Origin: an uncultured Tenacibaculum sp.
Lineage (GTDB): Bacteria > Bacteroidota > Bacteroidia > Flavobacteriales > Flavobacteriaceae
Assembly: GCA_947493285.1 (NCBI GenBank)
Contig: CANLQH010000001.1
Span: forward strand, 124,001 to 188,000
Length of the DNA: 64,000 bases
Reading direction: 5' to 3'
Shown here in pieces: positions 45,550 to 55,540 of the stretch (position 1 is the stretch's first letter; each line of letters starts with the position of its first letter). The notes beneath the pieces are model-generated. The model made no database searches. It saw only the letters and a list, made by a program, of their open reading frames with translations, and was not told the DNA's origin. A program made the translations under genes and the position numbers.

Positions 45550-47106
45550 TTGAGTAACGAGACCACAACTTCACAAGAAACTAAAGGAAAAAATCTATAC
45601 AATTATCAGAAAGAGGCACTGCACAGAATTTTTAAAAGTTTTGAGAATGCACCTGAAAATTACCATTTACTATACCAGTTACCAACTGGTGGTGGTAAAA
45701 CGGTAATATTTTCTGAAATTACTCGTCAGTATTTAAAACATTATCAAAAGAAAGTATTGATAATGACTCACAGAATTGAGCTTTGTAAGCAAACGGCTAA
45801 AATGTTGGGAGAGTTTGGAGTTGATAATAAAATTATTGATTCTAAAGCAAGCTTAGATGATCAAAATCAATATGATTGTTTTGTAGCAATGGTTGAAACA
45901 TTGAACAATCGTTTAAATGATGATATGCTTGATATTTCTGATGTAGGTTTAGTTATTATTGATGAGGCTCATTACAATTCATTTACTAAATTATTCAAGT
46001 TTTTCGATAAGTCATTTGTACTTGGTGTAACAGCTACACCATTAAGTTCGAATATTAAACTCCCTATGAGAGACAATTACGATGAGTTAATTGCAGGAGA
46101 AAGTATTGGGACTTTGATTGAGAATGAGTTTTTAGCTAAAGCAAATGTATTTTCATACAATGTTGGTTTAACATCTTTAGAAATTGGAGCTAATGGTGAT
46201 TATACCGTTAAATCTTCTGAAGATTTATATACCAATACAGATATGCTTTCTAAGCTTTTACAAGCTTATGAAGAACGCGCTAAAGGAACTAAAACGTTGA
46301 TATTTAATAACGGTATAAATACTTCATTACATGTATTTGACACGTTTAAGAAAGCTGGATACCCGATTGCTCATTTAGATAATACAAATACTAAAAAGGA
46401 GCGTGATTTTATTTTAAAATGGTTTCATAAAACTCCAAATGCGATTATAACATCAGTAAGTATTTTAACTACTGGTTTTGATGAGCCTTCAGTAAAATCA
46501 ATTATTTTAAACAGAGCAACAAAATCGTTGACTTTATATTATCAAATGATTGGTAGAGGGTCTCGTATCTTACCAGGTAAATCAGAGTTTAATGTTATTG
46601 ACTTAGGTAATAATTTTCATCGTTTTGGACCTTGGGGAGCTGATTTAGATTGGCAAAAAATGTTTAGAGCCCCGAATTTCTATTTAGATAACTTATTATC
46701 TGACGAAGAAATAGAGAGTGATTTTAGATATGAATTACCAGCTGATGTAAAAGCTGAGTTTTCAAATTCTAAAGATTTATATTTTGATGTTAAAAGGGTT
46801 TATATTGATACTATTCAAGCTGGACAATCATCAAAAAAAGTGTTAGAAAAGTCGATAGTTCACCACGCGAAAATGTGTGTTGAGAATAGTGAAGATGTTT
46901 TTGATGCCTTAATTTTAGCAAAAAAATTAGGAGGGGAGATTGATGATAGAATTTTTAGATATTCTAAATGTATTTGTAAGAGTACACACAACTTTATAGA
47001 TTGGTTACAAGATGATTATCGTAAAAAGTTGAATTCACACTTACGTAATAATTTTGATGAAATTTATGAAGAAATTCATGGTCATCCACCACCAGAGGAG
47101 GAATAA
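45550..47106 (+). CDS. DEAD/DEAH-box superfamily 2 helicase
   Basis: A 518-residue helicase-like ATPase. Motif I is PTGGGKTVIF (about residues 39-48), motif II is IIDEAHY, motif III is TATP, and motif VI is QMIGRGSR. It is related to the RAD3/SSL2-like (COG1061) helicases, with a C-terminal region of its own (about 350-518) ending HPPPEEE. The only possible start is a TTG at 45,550; SNETTTSQETKGKNLYNYQ follows. The substrate (DNA or RNA) is not known. It is conserved as a single gene in flavobacteria. Confidence 0.85.
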   Translation: MSNETTTSQETKGKNLYNYQKEALHRIFKSFENAPENYHLLYQLPTGGGKTVIFSEITRQYLKHYQKKVLIMTHRIELCKQTAKMLGEFGVDNKIIDSKASLDDQNQYDCFVAMVETLNNRLNDDMLDISDVGLVIIDEAHYNSFTKLFKFFDKSFVLGVTATPLSSNIKLPMRDNYDELIAGESIGTLIENEFLAKANVFSYNVGLTSLEIGANGDYTVKSSEDLYTNTDMLSKLLQAYEERAKGTKTLIFNNGINTSLHVFDTFKKAGYPIAHLDNTNTKKERDFILKWFHKTPNAIITSVSILTTGFDEPSVKSIILNRATKSLTLYYQMIGRGSRILPGKSEFNVIDLGNNFHRFGPWGADLDWQKMFRAPNFYLDNLLSDEEIESDFRYELPADVKAEFSNSKDLYFDVKRVYIDTIQAGQSSKKVLEKSIVHHAKMCVENSEDVFDALILAKKLGGEIDDRIFRYSKCICKSTHNFIDWLQDDYRKKLNSHLRNNFDEIYEEIHGHPPPEEE

Positions 47107-47147
47107 ATAAAAAAGCCCATTTCGCGTTAAGAAATGGGCTTTTTTAT
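47107..47147. terminator. bidirectional terminator
   Basis: AAAAAGCCCATTTC and GAAATGGGCTTTTT form a 14-bp stem with a 7-base loop and A/T tracts on both sides. It serves the helicase (plus) and the DUF2911 gene (minus). Confidence 0.9.
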
Positions 47148-47151
47148 TTAT

Positions 47152-47985
47152 TTAATTTAAATCTTTTATTATTTTATTATTAAGTTTTATGAAGTCGTTG
47201 TTTTTTGCTTTTTTAGAAAGCAGCAATCCTCTTTTAGCTACTTTTACAGCTTCTTTATTTTTTCCTAAATCTTTTAGTATTAAAGCTTCTCTTGTAACTT
47301 GAAAAAATAAAGCTTTTTTAGATTTGGTTACTTTTTTAATATATTCTAAAGCTTTTGGAAGCGTTGTTTTTGTTTCATGTAAATATAAAGCCGCTTGGTA
47401 ATAATCGAAACTTGTGGCACCAGCTAAAGTTTTTTTAATTGAATTTAATATCTTTTCTTTTTCGTTAATTGTTAAAGGAATCTTTAAAATAGTATATTCC
47501 CATTGCAAAACTAAAGAAGCACTTTTTAAAGTTATATCTTGAAAACTCATCTCAAAAGTTTCTATTAATTGAGGTGTTTTTTTAACATTGACATCGATAG
47601 TTAATACAGGAGTTTTATCAACATAAGTATTCCAGTTTCCACTATCATAAGAATACCATCTTATCTCCCACGAATTTAATTTAGGAATACTTAAAATACT
47701 GTAATCTCCTTTTTTTAATGTGTAGTCTTGAATATTAATATCATTAGAAAAACTTATTTTGGTGGCTGTATTAGCGCCTGTTCTCCATATTTCATTGAAT
47801 GGAAGTAATCCATCATTTTTAAAAATAACACGATTTCTAGTACTCGGCCTCGAATAGTTTATTGTTACTTTAGTTAAACCTATATTTTGTGTGATTTTTG
47901 CATTTGGACTTAGTTGTGGTATTTTTAATTGTGCAGTAATTGCGTTAGATAAAATTAAACTAAAAAGGATTATATATTTTTTCAT
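47152..47985 (-). CDS. secreted DUF2911 protein
   Basis: A 277-residue exported protein with a signal peptide (MKKYIILFSLILSNAITA). The DUF2911 domain covers about residues 25-165: INYSRPSTRNRVIF, FNEIWRTGANTATKI and GDYSILSIP are its hallmarks. The last 110 residues look like helical, TPR-type repeats (ALEYIKKVTKSKKALF). The function is unknown. Its start overlaps the AraC regulator's stop by one base, so the two are coupled. Confidence 0.83.
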   Translation of the reverse strand: MKKYIILFSLILSNAITAQLKIPQLSPNAKITQNIGLTKVTINYSRPSTRNRVIFKNDGLLPFNEIWRTGANTATKISFSNDINIQDYTLKKGDYSILSIPKLNSWEIRWYSYDSGNWNTYVDKTPVLTIDVNVKKTPQLIETFEMSFQDITLKSASLVLQWEYTILKIPLTINEKEKILNSIKKTLAGATSFDYYQAALYLHETKTTLPKALEYIKKVTKSKKALFFQVTREALILKDLGKNKEAVKVAKRGLLLSKKAKNNDFIKLNNKIIKDLN

Positions 47986-49094
47986 TACTGTAAATTTTTA
48001 TTAAAATATTCTGATGGTGAACTTCCCATCAATTTTTTAAAAGATTTATTAAAAGTAGTTTTTGAATGAAAACCTGCTTCTTGGGCTAACCCAAAAAAAG
48101 TAAATTGTTTAGCTTTTTCAGTCTGAGCTAGGGTTACAAACTCTTTAATACGATAATAATTAACGTATTCAAAAAAATTCATGCCTATATTTTCATTTAA
48201 CAAACGTGCTAATTCAGGATTGTTTATGCCTAATAATTGTGCTAATTCACTTTTTAAAAGTTTACTATTTAAATAGGGCTTTTTTTCTATCATTATAAGT
48301 TCTAACTTATTCTTTAACTTATCTAAATCTTGATAACTTAGTTTAGATAGGTTGTACTTTTTGTTTTCTAATTCAGGTATGATTTGTAAAACCTGTGGAG
48401 AAATCATAGAGTAGTAAGTAATAAAAAGAATAATTAAAGTTAAAACAATCCATATGTAGGGACGTGCTTTTCGTTCAATCATATCAATGCCTAATAGGCT
48501 AGTTATATATAATACCGACCAAATGAATAGACAGCAACCAATAATGATTAATAACCTAAAAAGAAACTGATTTTGTATTTCATAAGAAATTTCATTTTTC
48601 ATTTTTTTAGAAAAATCTTTAAAAACATTCCAGCTTAAAAACCAATAGGTTAGGTTAACTATTAATCCTACTGCATGACACATATAAATTACACGCATTA
48701 ATTCGCCTGTTTTAGAGCGCTCTATAATAATTGCATCTGATGGAATTATAAAATAGGTCAGAATAAATACAGAATACATAAAACCAGGTATATAATGTAC
48801 AAGGCTTTTAAAAGTATAATATTTCTTTTCTAACACACTACTCGTGAAAAGATAGATTGTAGGACCAAATAGTAAAGCTGAAAATTCAGAAAGCGCAATA
48901 AGTCTAAAATTTTTGCCAAAAACCTCAGTGTTATGAACTACTTTTCCTAATAGACCAATAAAAAGTATCGCTATTAAAAAAGCCATAAATCCATTTATTT
49001 TTGTCCTTTTTTTAGAAGAAAAAAGGTAAATTACTAGTAAAAAAAGGCTTTGAAAGAATCCAAAATAGACTAATTGATTTAAAATAGTTAGCAT
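47985..49094 (-). CDS. membrane-anchored AraC-family regulator
   Basis: A 369-residue protein with about seven transmembrane helices in residues 1-225 and a cytoplasmic AraC-type double helix-turn-helix at about 270-367 (LAQLLGINNPELARLLNENI, then FGLAQEAGFHSKTTFNKSFK and MGSSPSEY). This layout senses a signal in or across the membrane and binds DNA directly. Coupling to the DUF2911 gene suggests that gene is a target or partner. Confidence 0.85.
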   Translation of the reverse strand: MLTILNQLVYFGFFQSLFLLVIYLFSSKKRTKINGFMAFLIAILFIGLLGKVVHNTEVFGKNFRLIALSEFSALLFGPTIYLFTSSVLEKKYYTFKSLVHYIPGFMYSVFILTYFIIPSDAIIIERSKTGELMRVIYMCHAVGLIVNLTYWFLSWNVFKDFSKKMKNEISYEIQNQFLFRLLIIIGCCLFIWSVLYITSLLGIDMIERKARPYIWIVLTLIILFITYYSMISPQVLQIIPELENKKYNLSKLSYQDLDKLKNKLELIMIEKKPYLNSKLLKSELAQLLGINNPELARLLNENIGMNFFEYVNYYRIKEFVTLAQTEKAKQFTFFGLAQEAGFHSKTTFNKSFKKLMGSSPSEYFNKNLQ

Positions 49095-49120
49095 AAAAAT
49101 AAGCTGATTTTTTAGGCAAG

Positions 49121-49807
49121 TTAATCAATGATAAATTGATGAACGTTTTTTAATTTAGAATAAAAACCTAGAGGATGTTTTTCTACAAACTTCTCATAAT
49201 CAGATTTATTTTTCCATTCAATAATGGTAAATAAATCAGGATTATAATTATAACCGACTGGTGAAATTCCTTTAGGTAGTTTTAAAATAAATTTACCTCC
49301 AGTAGCAAAAACATCTTTTTCCCATTGTTTAGTAATAGTATAAAAATCTGTATTATTTTTTTTCCAAAAAGAAGTTACCACATTATATGTATTTAAATTC
49401 ACGGTAAATTTTAAATCTTTTGATAAAGTATAATAGCTTAATCCAAAATAAGCAAATGTGCTTCTACGTTGCTTATGAAAGTCAGGAACTCTATTTACGA
49501 TATTTTCGAGAAAATTTTCTCGTTTTTCTTTATTTCCCCATTTACCTATAAGAAAACTTTTAGGTAAATAATTACCTAAAATTAATTTAGATGCTTTAAA
49601 ACCTGGTTGGGGTTGATACCCATATTCAAATCCAACAGGTAATATAGTTTTCTTATATTTTTCAAATCCTTCTTTAAATTCTGGACTACCAGTTAGTAAA
49701 ATTATATCTAGTACTTCTCCTTTTTTGAAATTAAAAGATTTGACATTTTGTTGACTATAGACATTAACCAAAATAAATGTGAATAGAAATAATACTGATT
49801 TTTTCAT
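49121..49807 (-). CDS. secreted tandem dimeric alpha-beta barrel (DUF1330-like) protein
   Basis: A 228-residue exported protein (signal peptide MKKSVLFLFTFILVNVYS). The mature part seems to contain two similar units, residues about 35-110 (ILPVGFEYGY, FLIGKWGNKEKRENF) and about 130-225 (PKGISPVGYNYNPDLFTIIE, WKNKSDYEKF). These resemble the ferredoxin-like barrels of DUF1330/ABM proteins. The internal duplication is inferred from repeated patterns. No function is known. It lies 26 bases upstream of the AraC-like regulator gene and may be co-transcribed. Confidence 0.6.
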   Translation of the reverse strand: MKKSVLFLFTFILVNVYSQQNVKSFNFKKGEVLDIILLTGSPEFKEGFEKYKKTILPVGFEYGYQPQPGFKASKLILGNYLPKSFLIGKWGNKEKRENFLENIVNRVPDFHKQRRSTFAYFGLSYYTLSKDLKFTVNLNTYNVVTSFWKKNNTDFYTITKQWEKDVFATGGKFILKLPKGISPVGYNYNPDLFTIIEWKNKSDYEKFVEKHPLGFYSKLKNVHQFIID

Positions 49808-49940
49808 AAAATTAAATGTTTATTAATTACAAAAACAAATAAATGAGGAAATCAGTTTCGAATCAAAAATATAGAGGGTAGAAGCGTACAAATACGGTAT
49901 ATGCACAGTATTTATATAGGTTTTAGATATTTTTGTAAAT

Positions 49941-49971
49941 AAAAAAAGATGCTCGAAACGAACATCTTTTT
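49941..49971 (-). terminator. rho-independent terminator after fahA
   Basis: The minus strand reads AAAAAGATGTTCG, TTT, CGAGCATCTTTTTTT: a 13-bp stem with one G-T pair and a run of T. It is 23 bases past the fahA stop. Confidence 0.85.
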
Positions 49972-49993
49972 AAAAACTAATTTTATTATTTTA

Positions 49994-51274
49994 CTACTCT
50001 TTAGCAGGTAATATTTTACCAGTACATTCTCCAAAACCAATACGAACTTGGTCGTTTTGAGAGTATCCTCTCATGATAACAGTATCGTTATCATTTATGA
50101 ATTTACGCTCAGAACCATCATTCATTTTAATTGGGTTTTGACCTCTCCAAGTTAATTCTAACATAGAACCAAAACTATCTTTTGTAGGTCCAGAAATTGT
50201 ACCAGATCCCATCATATCTCCAGCGTTTACAGGACAACCATTAACAGTATGATGCGCTAATTGTTGTGCCATTGTCCAATACATATATTTAAAGTTAGAA
50301 TTACAAACAACGGTTTCTTCTTTACCTTCTGGTTTTATAGCCATTTGTAAATTAATATCTAAACTGTCTTTACCTTCTTTCTTTAAATATGGTAAAGGCT
50401 CGTGTACTTGCTTCGGGTTATCAACTCTAAAAGGCTCTAAAGCATCTAAAGTCACAATCCAAGGAGAAATAGTAGATGCAAAGTTCTTCCCTAAGAAAGG
50501 ACCTAAAGGAACATATTCCCAAGCTTGAATATCACGAGCAGACCAATCATTAAATAATACCAATCCAAAAATATATTCATCAGCTTCCTCGATAGGGATT
50601 CTATCACCTAAATCATTAGCGACAGTTGTAATAAATGCCATTTCTAGTTCAAAATCTAATAATTTTGAAGGTCCGAAGTTTGGTGTAGTTTCACCTTCAC
50701 TAGGTCTCTGTTGACCATAAGGGCGACGAATTGGAGTTCCTGAAGGTACTATAGAAGAACTTCTACCGTGGTAACCAATAGGAATGTGTAGCCAGTTTGG
50801 CAATAATGCATTTTCAGGATCTCTAAATAAAGAACCTACGTTGGTTGCATGTTCTTTACTTGCATAGAAATCAGTATAATCTCCAACAGAAACCGGAAGT
50901 TGCATTTCAACATCTTCCATTCTAAAAATTATTTTATCTTTATGTTCTGCATTATCACGTAACTTTCCGTTAGTTACATCAAAAATTTCAGCAATTCTAT
51001 TACGTACTAAACGCCATGTCTTGCGCCCGTCTGCAATAAAATCGTTTAAAGTATCTTGTAAGAAAATATCATCAGTAAGTGGAATATTTTCAAAATATCC
51101 TAATTGATGTAATGCCCCTAAATCTATAGCAAAATCACCAATTCTAGTACCAATAGTAATAATATCATCTTTAGTTATAAATACACCGAAAGGAATATTT
51201 TGAATAGGGAAATCTGAGTTACTGTCTACTTGTATCCAAGATTTTCTTTTAGGATTATTAGCTGTTATTTCCAT
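49994..51274 (-). CDS. fahA: fumarylacetoacetase
   Basis: Last step of tyrosine degradation: splits fumarylacetoacetate into fumarate and acetoacetate. A 426-residue homolog of the eukaryote-type enzyme, with N-terminal SH3-like domain (residues 1-120) and FAA hydrolase domain. VGDYTDFYASKEHATNVG has the catalytic and metal residues; LDFELEMAF, NDWSARDIQAWEYVPLGPF and NGCPVNAGDMMGSGTISGP follow. Other genes of the pathway (hppD, hmgA) are not next to it. Confidence 0.95.
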   Translation of the reverse strand: MEITANNPKRKSWIQVDSNSDFPIQNIPFGVFITKDDIITIGTRIGDFAIDLGALHQLGYFENIPLTDDIFLQDTLNDFIADGRKTWRLVRNRIAEIFDVTNGKLRDNAEHKDKIIFRMEDVEMQLPVSVGDYTDFYASKEHATNVGSLFRDPENALLPNWLHIPIGYHGRSSSIVPSGTPIRRPYGQQRPSEGETTPNFGPSKLLDFELEMAFITTVANDLGDRIPIEEADEYIFGLVLFNDWSARDIQAWEYVPLGPFLGKNFASTISPWIVTLDALEPFRVDNPKQVHEPLPYLKKEGKDSLDINLQMAIKPEGKEETVVCNSNFKYMYWTMAQQLAHHTVNGCPVNAGDMMGSGTISGPTKDSFGSMLELTWRGQNPIKMNDGSERKFINDNDTVIMRGYSQNDQVRIGFGECTGKILPAKE

Positions 51275-51443
51275 TGAATTCGTTTGTTGTTTTATATACC
51301 AAACCTACATATTTTTTTTCAATTTTAATCAATTTAGAGGTTAGAAATTTTAAATGATCACTTAAAATTTACGTAGTTAATAAATGAATGGTTTTGGTTA
51401 AAAATAATGCAGTTTATGCATAAAGTTTGATTGATAAAATTAG

Positions 51444-51451
51444 TACATTTG
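51444..51451 (+). promoter_or_regulatory. candidate -7 element before glyA
   Basis: TACATTTG fits TAnnTTTG and lies 24 bases before the glyA ATG. An upstream TTTG is 14 bases away, shorter than usual. Confidence 0.4.
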
Positions 51452-51475
51452 GCTACTTATAAACAACACATACAG

Positions 51476-52750
51476 ATGCAAAAAGATCATCAAATATTCG
51501 ATTTAATTCAAGAAGAAAAAGAGCGTCAACTAAACGGTTTAGAATTGATTGCTTCTGAAAACTTTGTAAGTGAGCAAGTAATGCAAGCGCAAGGCTCTAT
51601 TTTAACTAACAAATATGCCGAAGGATATCCTGGTAAACGTTATTACGGAGGATGTGAGGTTGTTGACATTGTAGAGCAAATTGCAATAGATAGAGCCAAG
51701 GAATTATTTGGTGCCGAATATGTAAATGTGCAACCACATTCAGGTTCTCAAGCAAATACGGCTGTTTTTGCTGCTTGTTTAAATCCTGGTGATACTATTT
51801 TAGGTTTCGATTTATCTCATGGAGGGCATTTAACGCATGGTTCGTCAGTAAATTTTTCTGGTAAATTATACAACCCTGTTTTTTATGGTGTTGTTAAAGA
51901 AACTGGAATTATAGATTACGATCATTTAGAAGCACAAGCAAAAGAACACAAACCAAAGTTAATTATTGCTGGAGCTTCTGCTTATTCTAGAGATATAGAT
52001 TTTAAAAAATTTAGAGAAGTAGCTGATAGTGTTGGCGCGGTTTTAATGGCTGACATTTCACACCCAGCTGGTTTAATAGCAAAAGGAATTTTATCTGATC
52101 CATTACCTCATTGTCATATTGTAACAACAACTACACATAAAACCTTACGTGGTCCTCGAGGAGGGATGATTATGATTGGTAAAGATTTTGAAAATCCGTT
52201 TGGATTAAAATTAAAATCTGGAAAGTTAAAGAAGATGTCTACGTTGCTTAATTCTGCTGTTTTTCCTGGAAACCAAGGAGGACCATTAGAGCACGTTATT
52301 GCAGCGAAAGCAGTGGCTTTTGGTGAGGCATTGACTGATGAGTTTTTAGAATATCAAATTCAAGTAAAAGAAAACGCGCAAGCAATGGCTAAAGCATTTG
52401 TTGCTAAAGGGTATGATATTATTTCCGGAGGAACAGATAATCACTGTATGTTAATCGATTTACGTAATAAAGATATTACTGGTAAAGAGGCTGAAGAAGC
52501 TTTAGGTAAAGCTGAAATTACAGTTAATAAAAACATGGTGCCTTTTGATACGCAAAGTCCGTTTGTAACTTCAGGAATTCGTGTTGGTACAGCTGCGGTT
52601 ACTACACGTGGTTTAGTTGAAGTAGATATGCAAACTGTTGTAGATTTAATTGATGAAGCTTTAATGAATACCTCTAATGAAGAAAAATTAGAAGAAATAG
52701 GAGAGAAGGTATACGATTTAATGCACGATAAGAGATTATTCGTAATGTAG
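51476..52750 (+). CDS. glyA: serine hydroxymethyltransferase
   Basis: PLP enzyme that turns serine and tetrahydrofolate into glycine and 5,10-methylene-THF. The ATG at 51,476 ([18 protein letters not shown]) is the typical family start; the upstream TTG is ignored. PLP-binding lysine is in [15 protein letters not shown], and GSQANTAVF and LIASENFVS are also standard. Length is 424 residues. Three hairpins follow the stop. Confidence 0.95.
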   Translation: MQKDHQIFDLIQEEKERQLNGLELIASENFVSEQVMQAQGSILTNKYAEGYPGKRYYGGCEVVDIVEQIAIDRAKELFGAEYVNVQPHSGSQANTAVFAACLNPGDTILGFDLSHGGHLTHGSSVNFSGKLYNPVFYGVVKETGIIDYDHLEAQAKEHKPKLIIAGASAYSRDIDFKKFREVADSVGAVLMADISHPAGLIAKGILSDPLPHCHIVTTTTHKTLRGPRGGMIMIGKDFENPFGLKLKSGKLKKMSTLLNSAVFPGNQGGPLEHVIAAKAVAFGEALTDEFLEYQIQVKENAQAMAKAFVAKGYDIISGGTDNHCMLIDLRNKDITGKEAEEALGKAEITVNKNMVPFDTQSPFVTSGIRVGTAAVTTRGLVEVDMQTVVDLIDEALMNTSNEEKLEEIGEKVYDLMHDKRLFVM

Positions 52751-52795
52751 AAGGCAATGCCTTCAGATAAACATTTCCTAGTCAAGGAGGAAAAT
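52750..52795 (+). other. two small hairpins between glyA stop and the terminator
   Basis: GAAGGC-AAT-GCCTTC starts on the last base of the glyA stop codon, and TTTCCT / AGGAAA (about 52,776-52,795) forms a second stem. They come directly before the true terminator. They may stabilise the mRNA 3' end; this is a guess. Confidence 0.45.
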
Positions 52796-52801
52796 TTAAA
52801 T

Positions 52802-52829
52802 AAAAAAGCGACCATTTGGTCGCTTTTTT
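52802..52829. terminator. bidirectional terminator between glyA and rmuC
   Basis: AAAAAAGCGACC and GGTCGCTTTTTT form a perfect 12-bp stem with A/T tracts both sides. Its right arm overlaps the rmuC stop codon. Confidence 0.9.
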
Positions 52830-54171
52830 ATTCTTCATCTTGTGCTCTTTCAATAATATTCTGTGGTAGTGCCTTTTTAGCTTTAGCTCCCATTTTCTTT
52901 AACTTCTCTACACTTGTAATTAAGTTTCCACGACCATCAACTAATTTATTCATGGCTGAATTATAATCTGCTTTAGAAGCATCAATTTTCTTTCCTATTC
53001 CGATTAAATCTTTTAATAAACCATCAAACTTATCGTATAATGCTCCTGCTTGCCGTGCAATTTCAATAGCGTTTCGTTGTTGCTTCTCATTATTCCACAT
53101 AGTATCGATAGTACGCAACGTAGCAAGTAGTGTAGTAGGAGTAACAATAACAATATTTTTTTCAAATGCTTTGTTGTATAAAGTATTATCTTGATTTAAG
53201 GCTACAGCAAAAGCAGGTTCAATAGGAACAAATAATAAAACAAAATCAGGAGATTCAATTTTATACAAATCTTCGTATTTCTTTTCTGACAATTGCTCTA
53301 CATGGCGTTTTAAAGAATTTACATGCTCTTTTAAAAAACGCTCTTGTTCATTTTCATCTTCAGTATTTACAAACTGTTCATAAGCAGTTAATGATACTTT
53401 AGAATCGACAATCATTTTCTTATTGTCAGGTAGATGAATTACAACATCCGGTAATACGCGAGCTCCTTCATCATTGGTAAAGCTTTGCTGCACATAGTAT
53501 TCTCTATCTTTCTCTAAACCAGATTTTTCTAAAACTCGCTCTAGAACTAATTCACCCCAGTTACCTTGTGTTTTACTATCTCCTTTTAACGCTTTTGTTA
53601 AGTTGATAGCTTCCTTACTCATTTGGGTATTTAACTCTTTTAAACCTAATAATTGTTCCTTTAGGGCAGAGTGCATCGAAATACTTTCTTTCTGAGAATC
53701 ATCTACTTTCTTTTCGAAAGTTTTTATTTTCTCTTGTAAAGGATTTAATATATTTTGAATGTTTTCTTTATTCTGTGCTGTGAACTTGGTCGATTTTTCA
53801 TCCAAGATTTTATTAGCTAAATTCTCGAATTCTTTGGTGAATTTTTCTTGTAGTTTTTCAACTTCATCTTTGTTTTCATTCAGTTTAACTTGCAAATTTT
53901 TTAATTCTTCATTTTTTCTTGCAAGTTCTATTGATGTAAACTCTTTTTCTCTTCTAATTTCTTCCTTCTCTTTTGTTTTTTCTTCTAATCTATTTTGAAT
54001 ATCGCTTTTCTGAATCTCGATATTTGAATGATTATTTTTTAAAGAAGAAATTTCTTTTTCTAAATCGGTAATAAACTGTTTTAGTTTTAATTTAGATAAT
54101 AAGTTACCAATAATAAAACCTAAAATTAGGGTAGTTAAAGCAACTAATACAATTAAAAGAGTGGTATTCAT
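52828..54171 (-). CDS. rmuC: DNA recombination protein RmuC
   Basis: A membrane-tethered protein thought to limit inversions between short inverted repeats. It has one N-terminal transmembrane helix (TTLLIVLVALTTLILGFIIG), a long coiled coil (about residues 25-170, rich in Glu/Lys) and the RmuC nuclease-like domain (GNWGELVLERVLEKSGL, PDVVIHLPDNKKMIVDSKV, FVPIEPAFAVAL). The ATG at 54,171 is preferred over a longer frame. Length 447 residues. Confidence 0.92.
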   Translation of the reverse strand: MNTTLLIVLVALTTLILGFIIGNLLSKLKLKQFITDLEKEISSLKNNHSNIEIQKSDIQNRLEEKTKEKEEIRREKEFTSIELARKNEELKNLQVKLNENKDEVEKLQEKFTKEFENLANKILDEKSTKFTAQNKENIQNILNPLQEKIKTFEKKVDDSQKESISMHSALKEQLLGLKELNTQMSKEAINLTKALKGDSKTQGNWGELVLERVLEKSGLEKDREYYVQQSFTNDEGARVLPDVVIHLPDNKKMIVDSKVSLTAYEQFVNTEDENEQERFLKEHVNSLKRHVEQLSEKKYEDLYKIESPDFVLLFVPIEPAFAVALNQDNTLYNKAFEKNIVIVTPTTLLATLRTIDTMWNNEKQQRNAIEIARQAGALYDKFDGLLKDLIGIGKKIDASKADYNSAMNKLVDGRGNLITSVEKLKKMGAKAKKALPQNIIERAQDEE

Positions 54172-54276
54172 TAGATTTTCAGTAAATTTATTAAGTAAAC
54201 AAATATAAGACAAGATAGGGTAAAATTATTTGATTTTTATAAGGAAAACCGTATCATTGACGCATAATAAAAGTAA

Positions 54277-54828
54277 ATGATTTCTAAATTTATATATACC
54301 AAAATTTTAGGTTGGAAACTCGTAGGAGATTTTCCTCGAGATCTTAAAAAATACATTGTTATTGGTGCGCCACATACTAGCTGGAAAGATTTTCCTATTG
54401 CTGTATTAGCAAGAAATTCATGGAGTGTAAAGATTAATTTCATCGGAAAGAAATCATTATTTAAGCCTCCATTTGGATTCATTTTTAGAGCTTTAGGTGG
54501 TGCGCCTGTAGATCGATCTAAAAGCAATAATAAAGTAGATGCTATTATTGATGTGTTTAATGAGCATGATGAGTTTCGTTTAGCTTTATCTCCAGAAGGT
54601 ACTCGAGAAAAAGTTACAGAATGGAAAACGGGATTCTACTATATTGCTAAAGGTGCTAATGTACCAATTATAATGTTTACGTTTGATTTTGAAAACAAGC
54701 AGGTGAAATTATCGGAACCTTATTATACAACTGATGATATGAAAAAAGACTTTAATCACTTTTATGACTTTTATAGAGGGATTAAAGGTGCAAAACCAGA
54801 GTTATTTCATGTTCCAGATGAAGCGTAG
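54277..54828 (+). CDS. lysophospholipid acyltransferase (PlsC-like)
   Basis: A 183-residue 1-acylglycerol-3-phosphate acyltransferase family protein. The catalytic HX4D box is HTSWKD (about residues 33-38), and the phosphate-binding motif is SPEGTR (about 107-112). GGAPVDRSK links the two. It is short for PlsC and has no clear transmembrane helix. Flavobacteria usually have several such proteins, and the acceptor lipid here is not known. Confidence 0.85.
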   Translation: MISKFIYTKILGWKLVGDFPRDLKKYIVIGAPHTSWKDFPIAVLARNSWSVKINFIGKKSLFKPPFGFIFRALGGAPVDRSKSNNKVDAIIDVFNEHDEFRLALSPEGTREKVTEWKTGFYYIAKGANVPIIMFTFDFENKQVKLSEPYYTTDDMKKDFNHFYDFYRGIKGAKPELFHVPDEA

Positions 54829-54847
54829 TTTTTAAGTATTAAAAAAG

Positions 54848-55540
54848 CTAAAATATTTTATTAAGGTTTGTTTTGTAAACCTTTCCTATAGGAACGATAA
54901 AGTCGTTTATAAATATTCTATTTCCTTCAATAGAATTGATGTGATTTTTAGAAATGATAAACGACTTGTGTACTTGAAAGAATTTATCAGTAGGTAATAC
55001 ATTGATAAAGTCAGAGATTTTTTCTCTTATTTGAATCTCATCATCTACTGTAATTATTTTACAATAATTCCCTATAGCTTCTACAAACAAAATATCGTTA
55101 AGATTAATTTGAATCATTTTTTTGCTAGACTTTACAAAAATACGCTCATCAGATTTAGAAGTTGGAGTAGAGGCTACACTAGCTTTTGTATTTGAAACGT
55201 TAATTTTATTAATTGCCTTTATAAAACGCTCAAAACTAAATGGTTTTAGTAAATAATCTACAATATTAAGTTCATATCCTTCTAATGCGTGTTCTTGGTA
55301 TGCAGTTGTAACAATTACTTTTGGAGGATTTTGTAATGCTTTTAAAAACTCAAAACCTTTTAATTTAGGCATGTTTAAGTCTAAAAATATCAGATCAATA
55401 TTGTTATTCCTCAAACATTCCATTGCTTCTATAGCATCGTAACAATGCTGTACAAAGCTTAAATTAGGTAAGGTATCACAATACCCTTTTATAATGTCGT
55501 GTGCAATATGTTCGTCGTCAACAATTATATAGTTAATCAT
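54848..55540 (-). CDS. LytTR-family response regulator
   Basis: A 230-residue regulator with a CheY-like receiver (acceptor Asp54 in FLDLNMP) and a C-terminal LytTR DNA-binding domain (about residues 130-230, with the family blocks FVKSSKKMIQINLNDILFVE and FFQVHKSFIISKNHI). It overlaps the histidine-kinase gene by four bases (ATGA), so the two form a pair. LytTR proteins bind direct repeats, and three ATAAAC repeats lie in the adjacent intergenic region. Confidence 0.92.
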   Translation of the reverse strand: MINYIIVDDEHIAHDIIKGYCDTLPNLSFVQHCYDAIEAMECLRNNNIDLIFLDLNMPKLKGFEFLKALQNPPKVIVTTAYQEHALEGYELNIVDYLLKPFSFERFIKAINKINVSNTKASVASTPTSKSDERIFVKSSKKMIQINLNDILFVEAIGNYCKIITVDDEIQIREKISDFINVLPTDKFFQVHKSFIISKNHINSIEGNRIFINDFIVPIGKVYKTNLNKIF

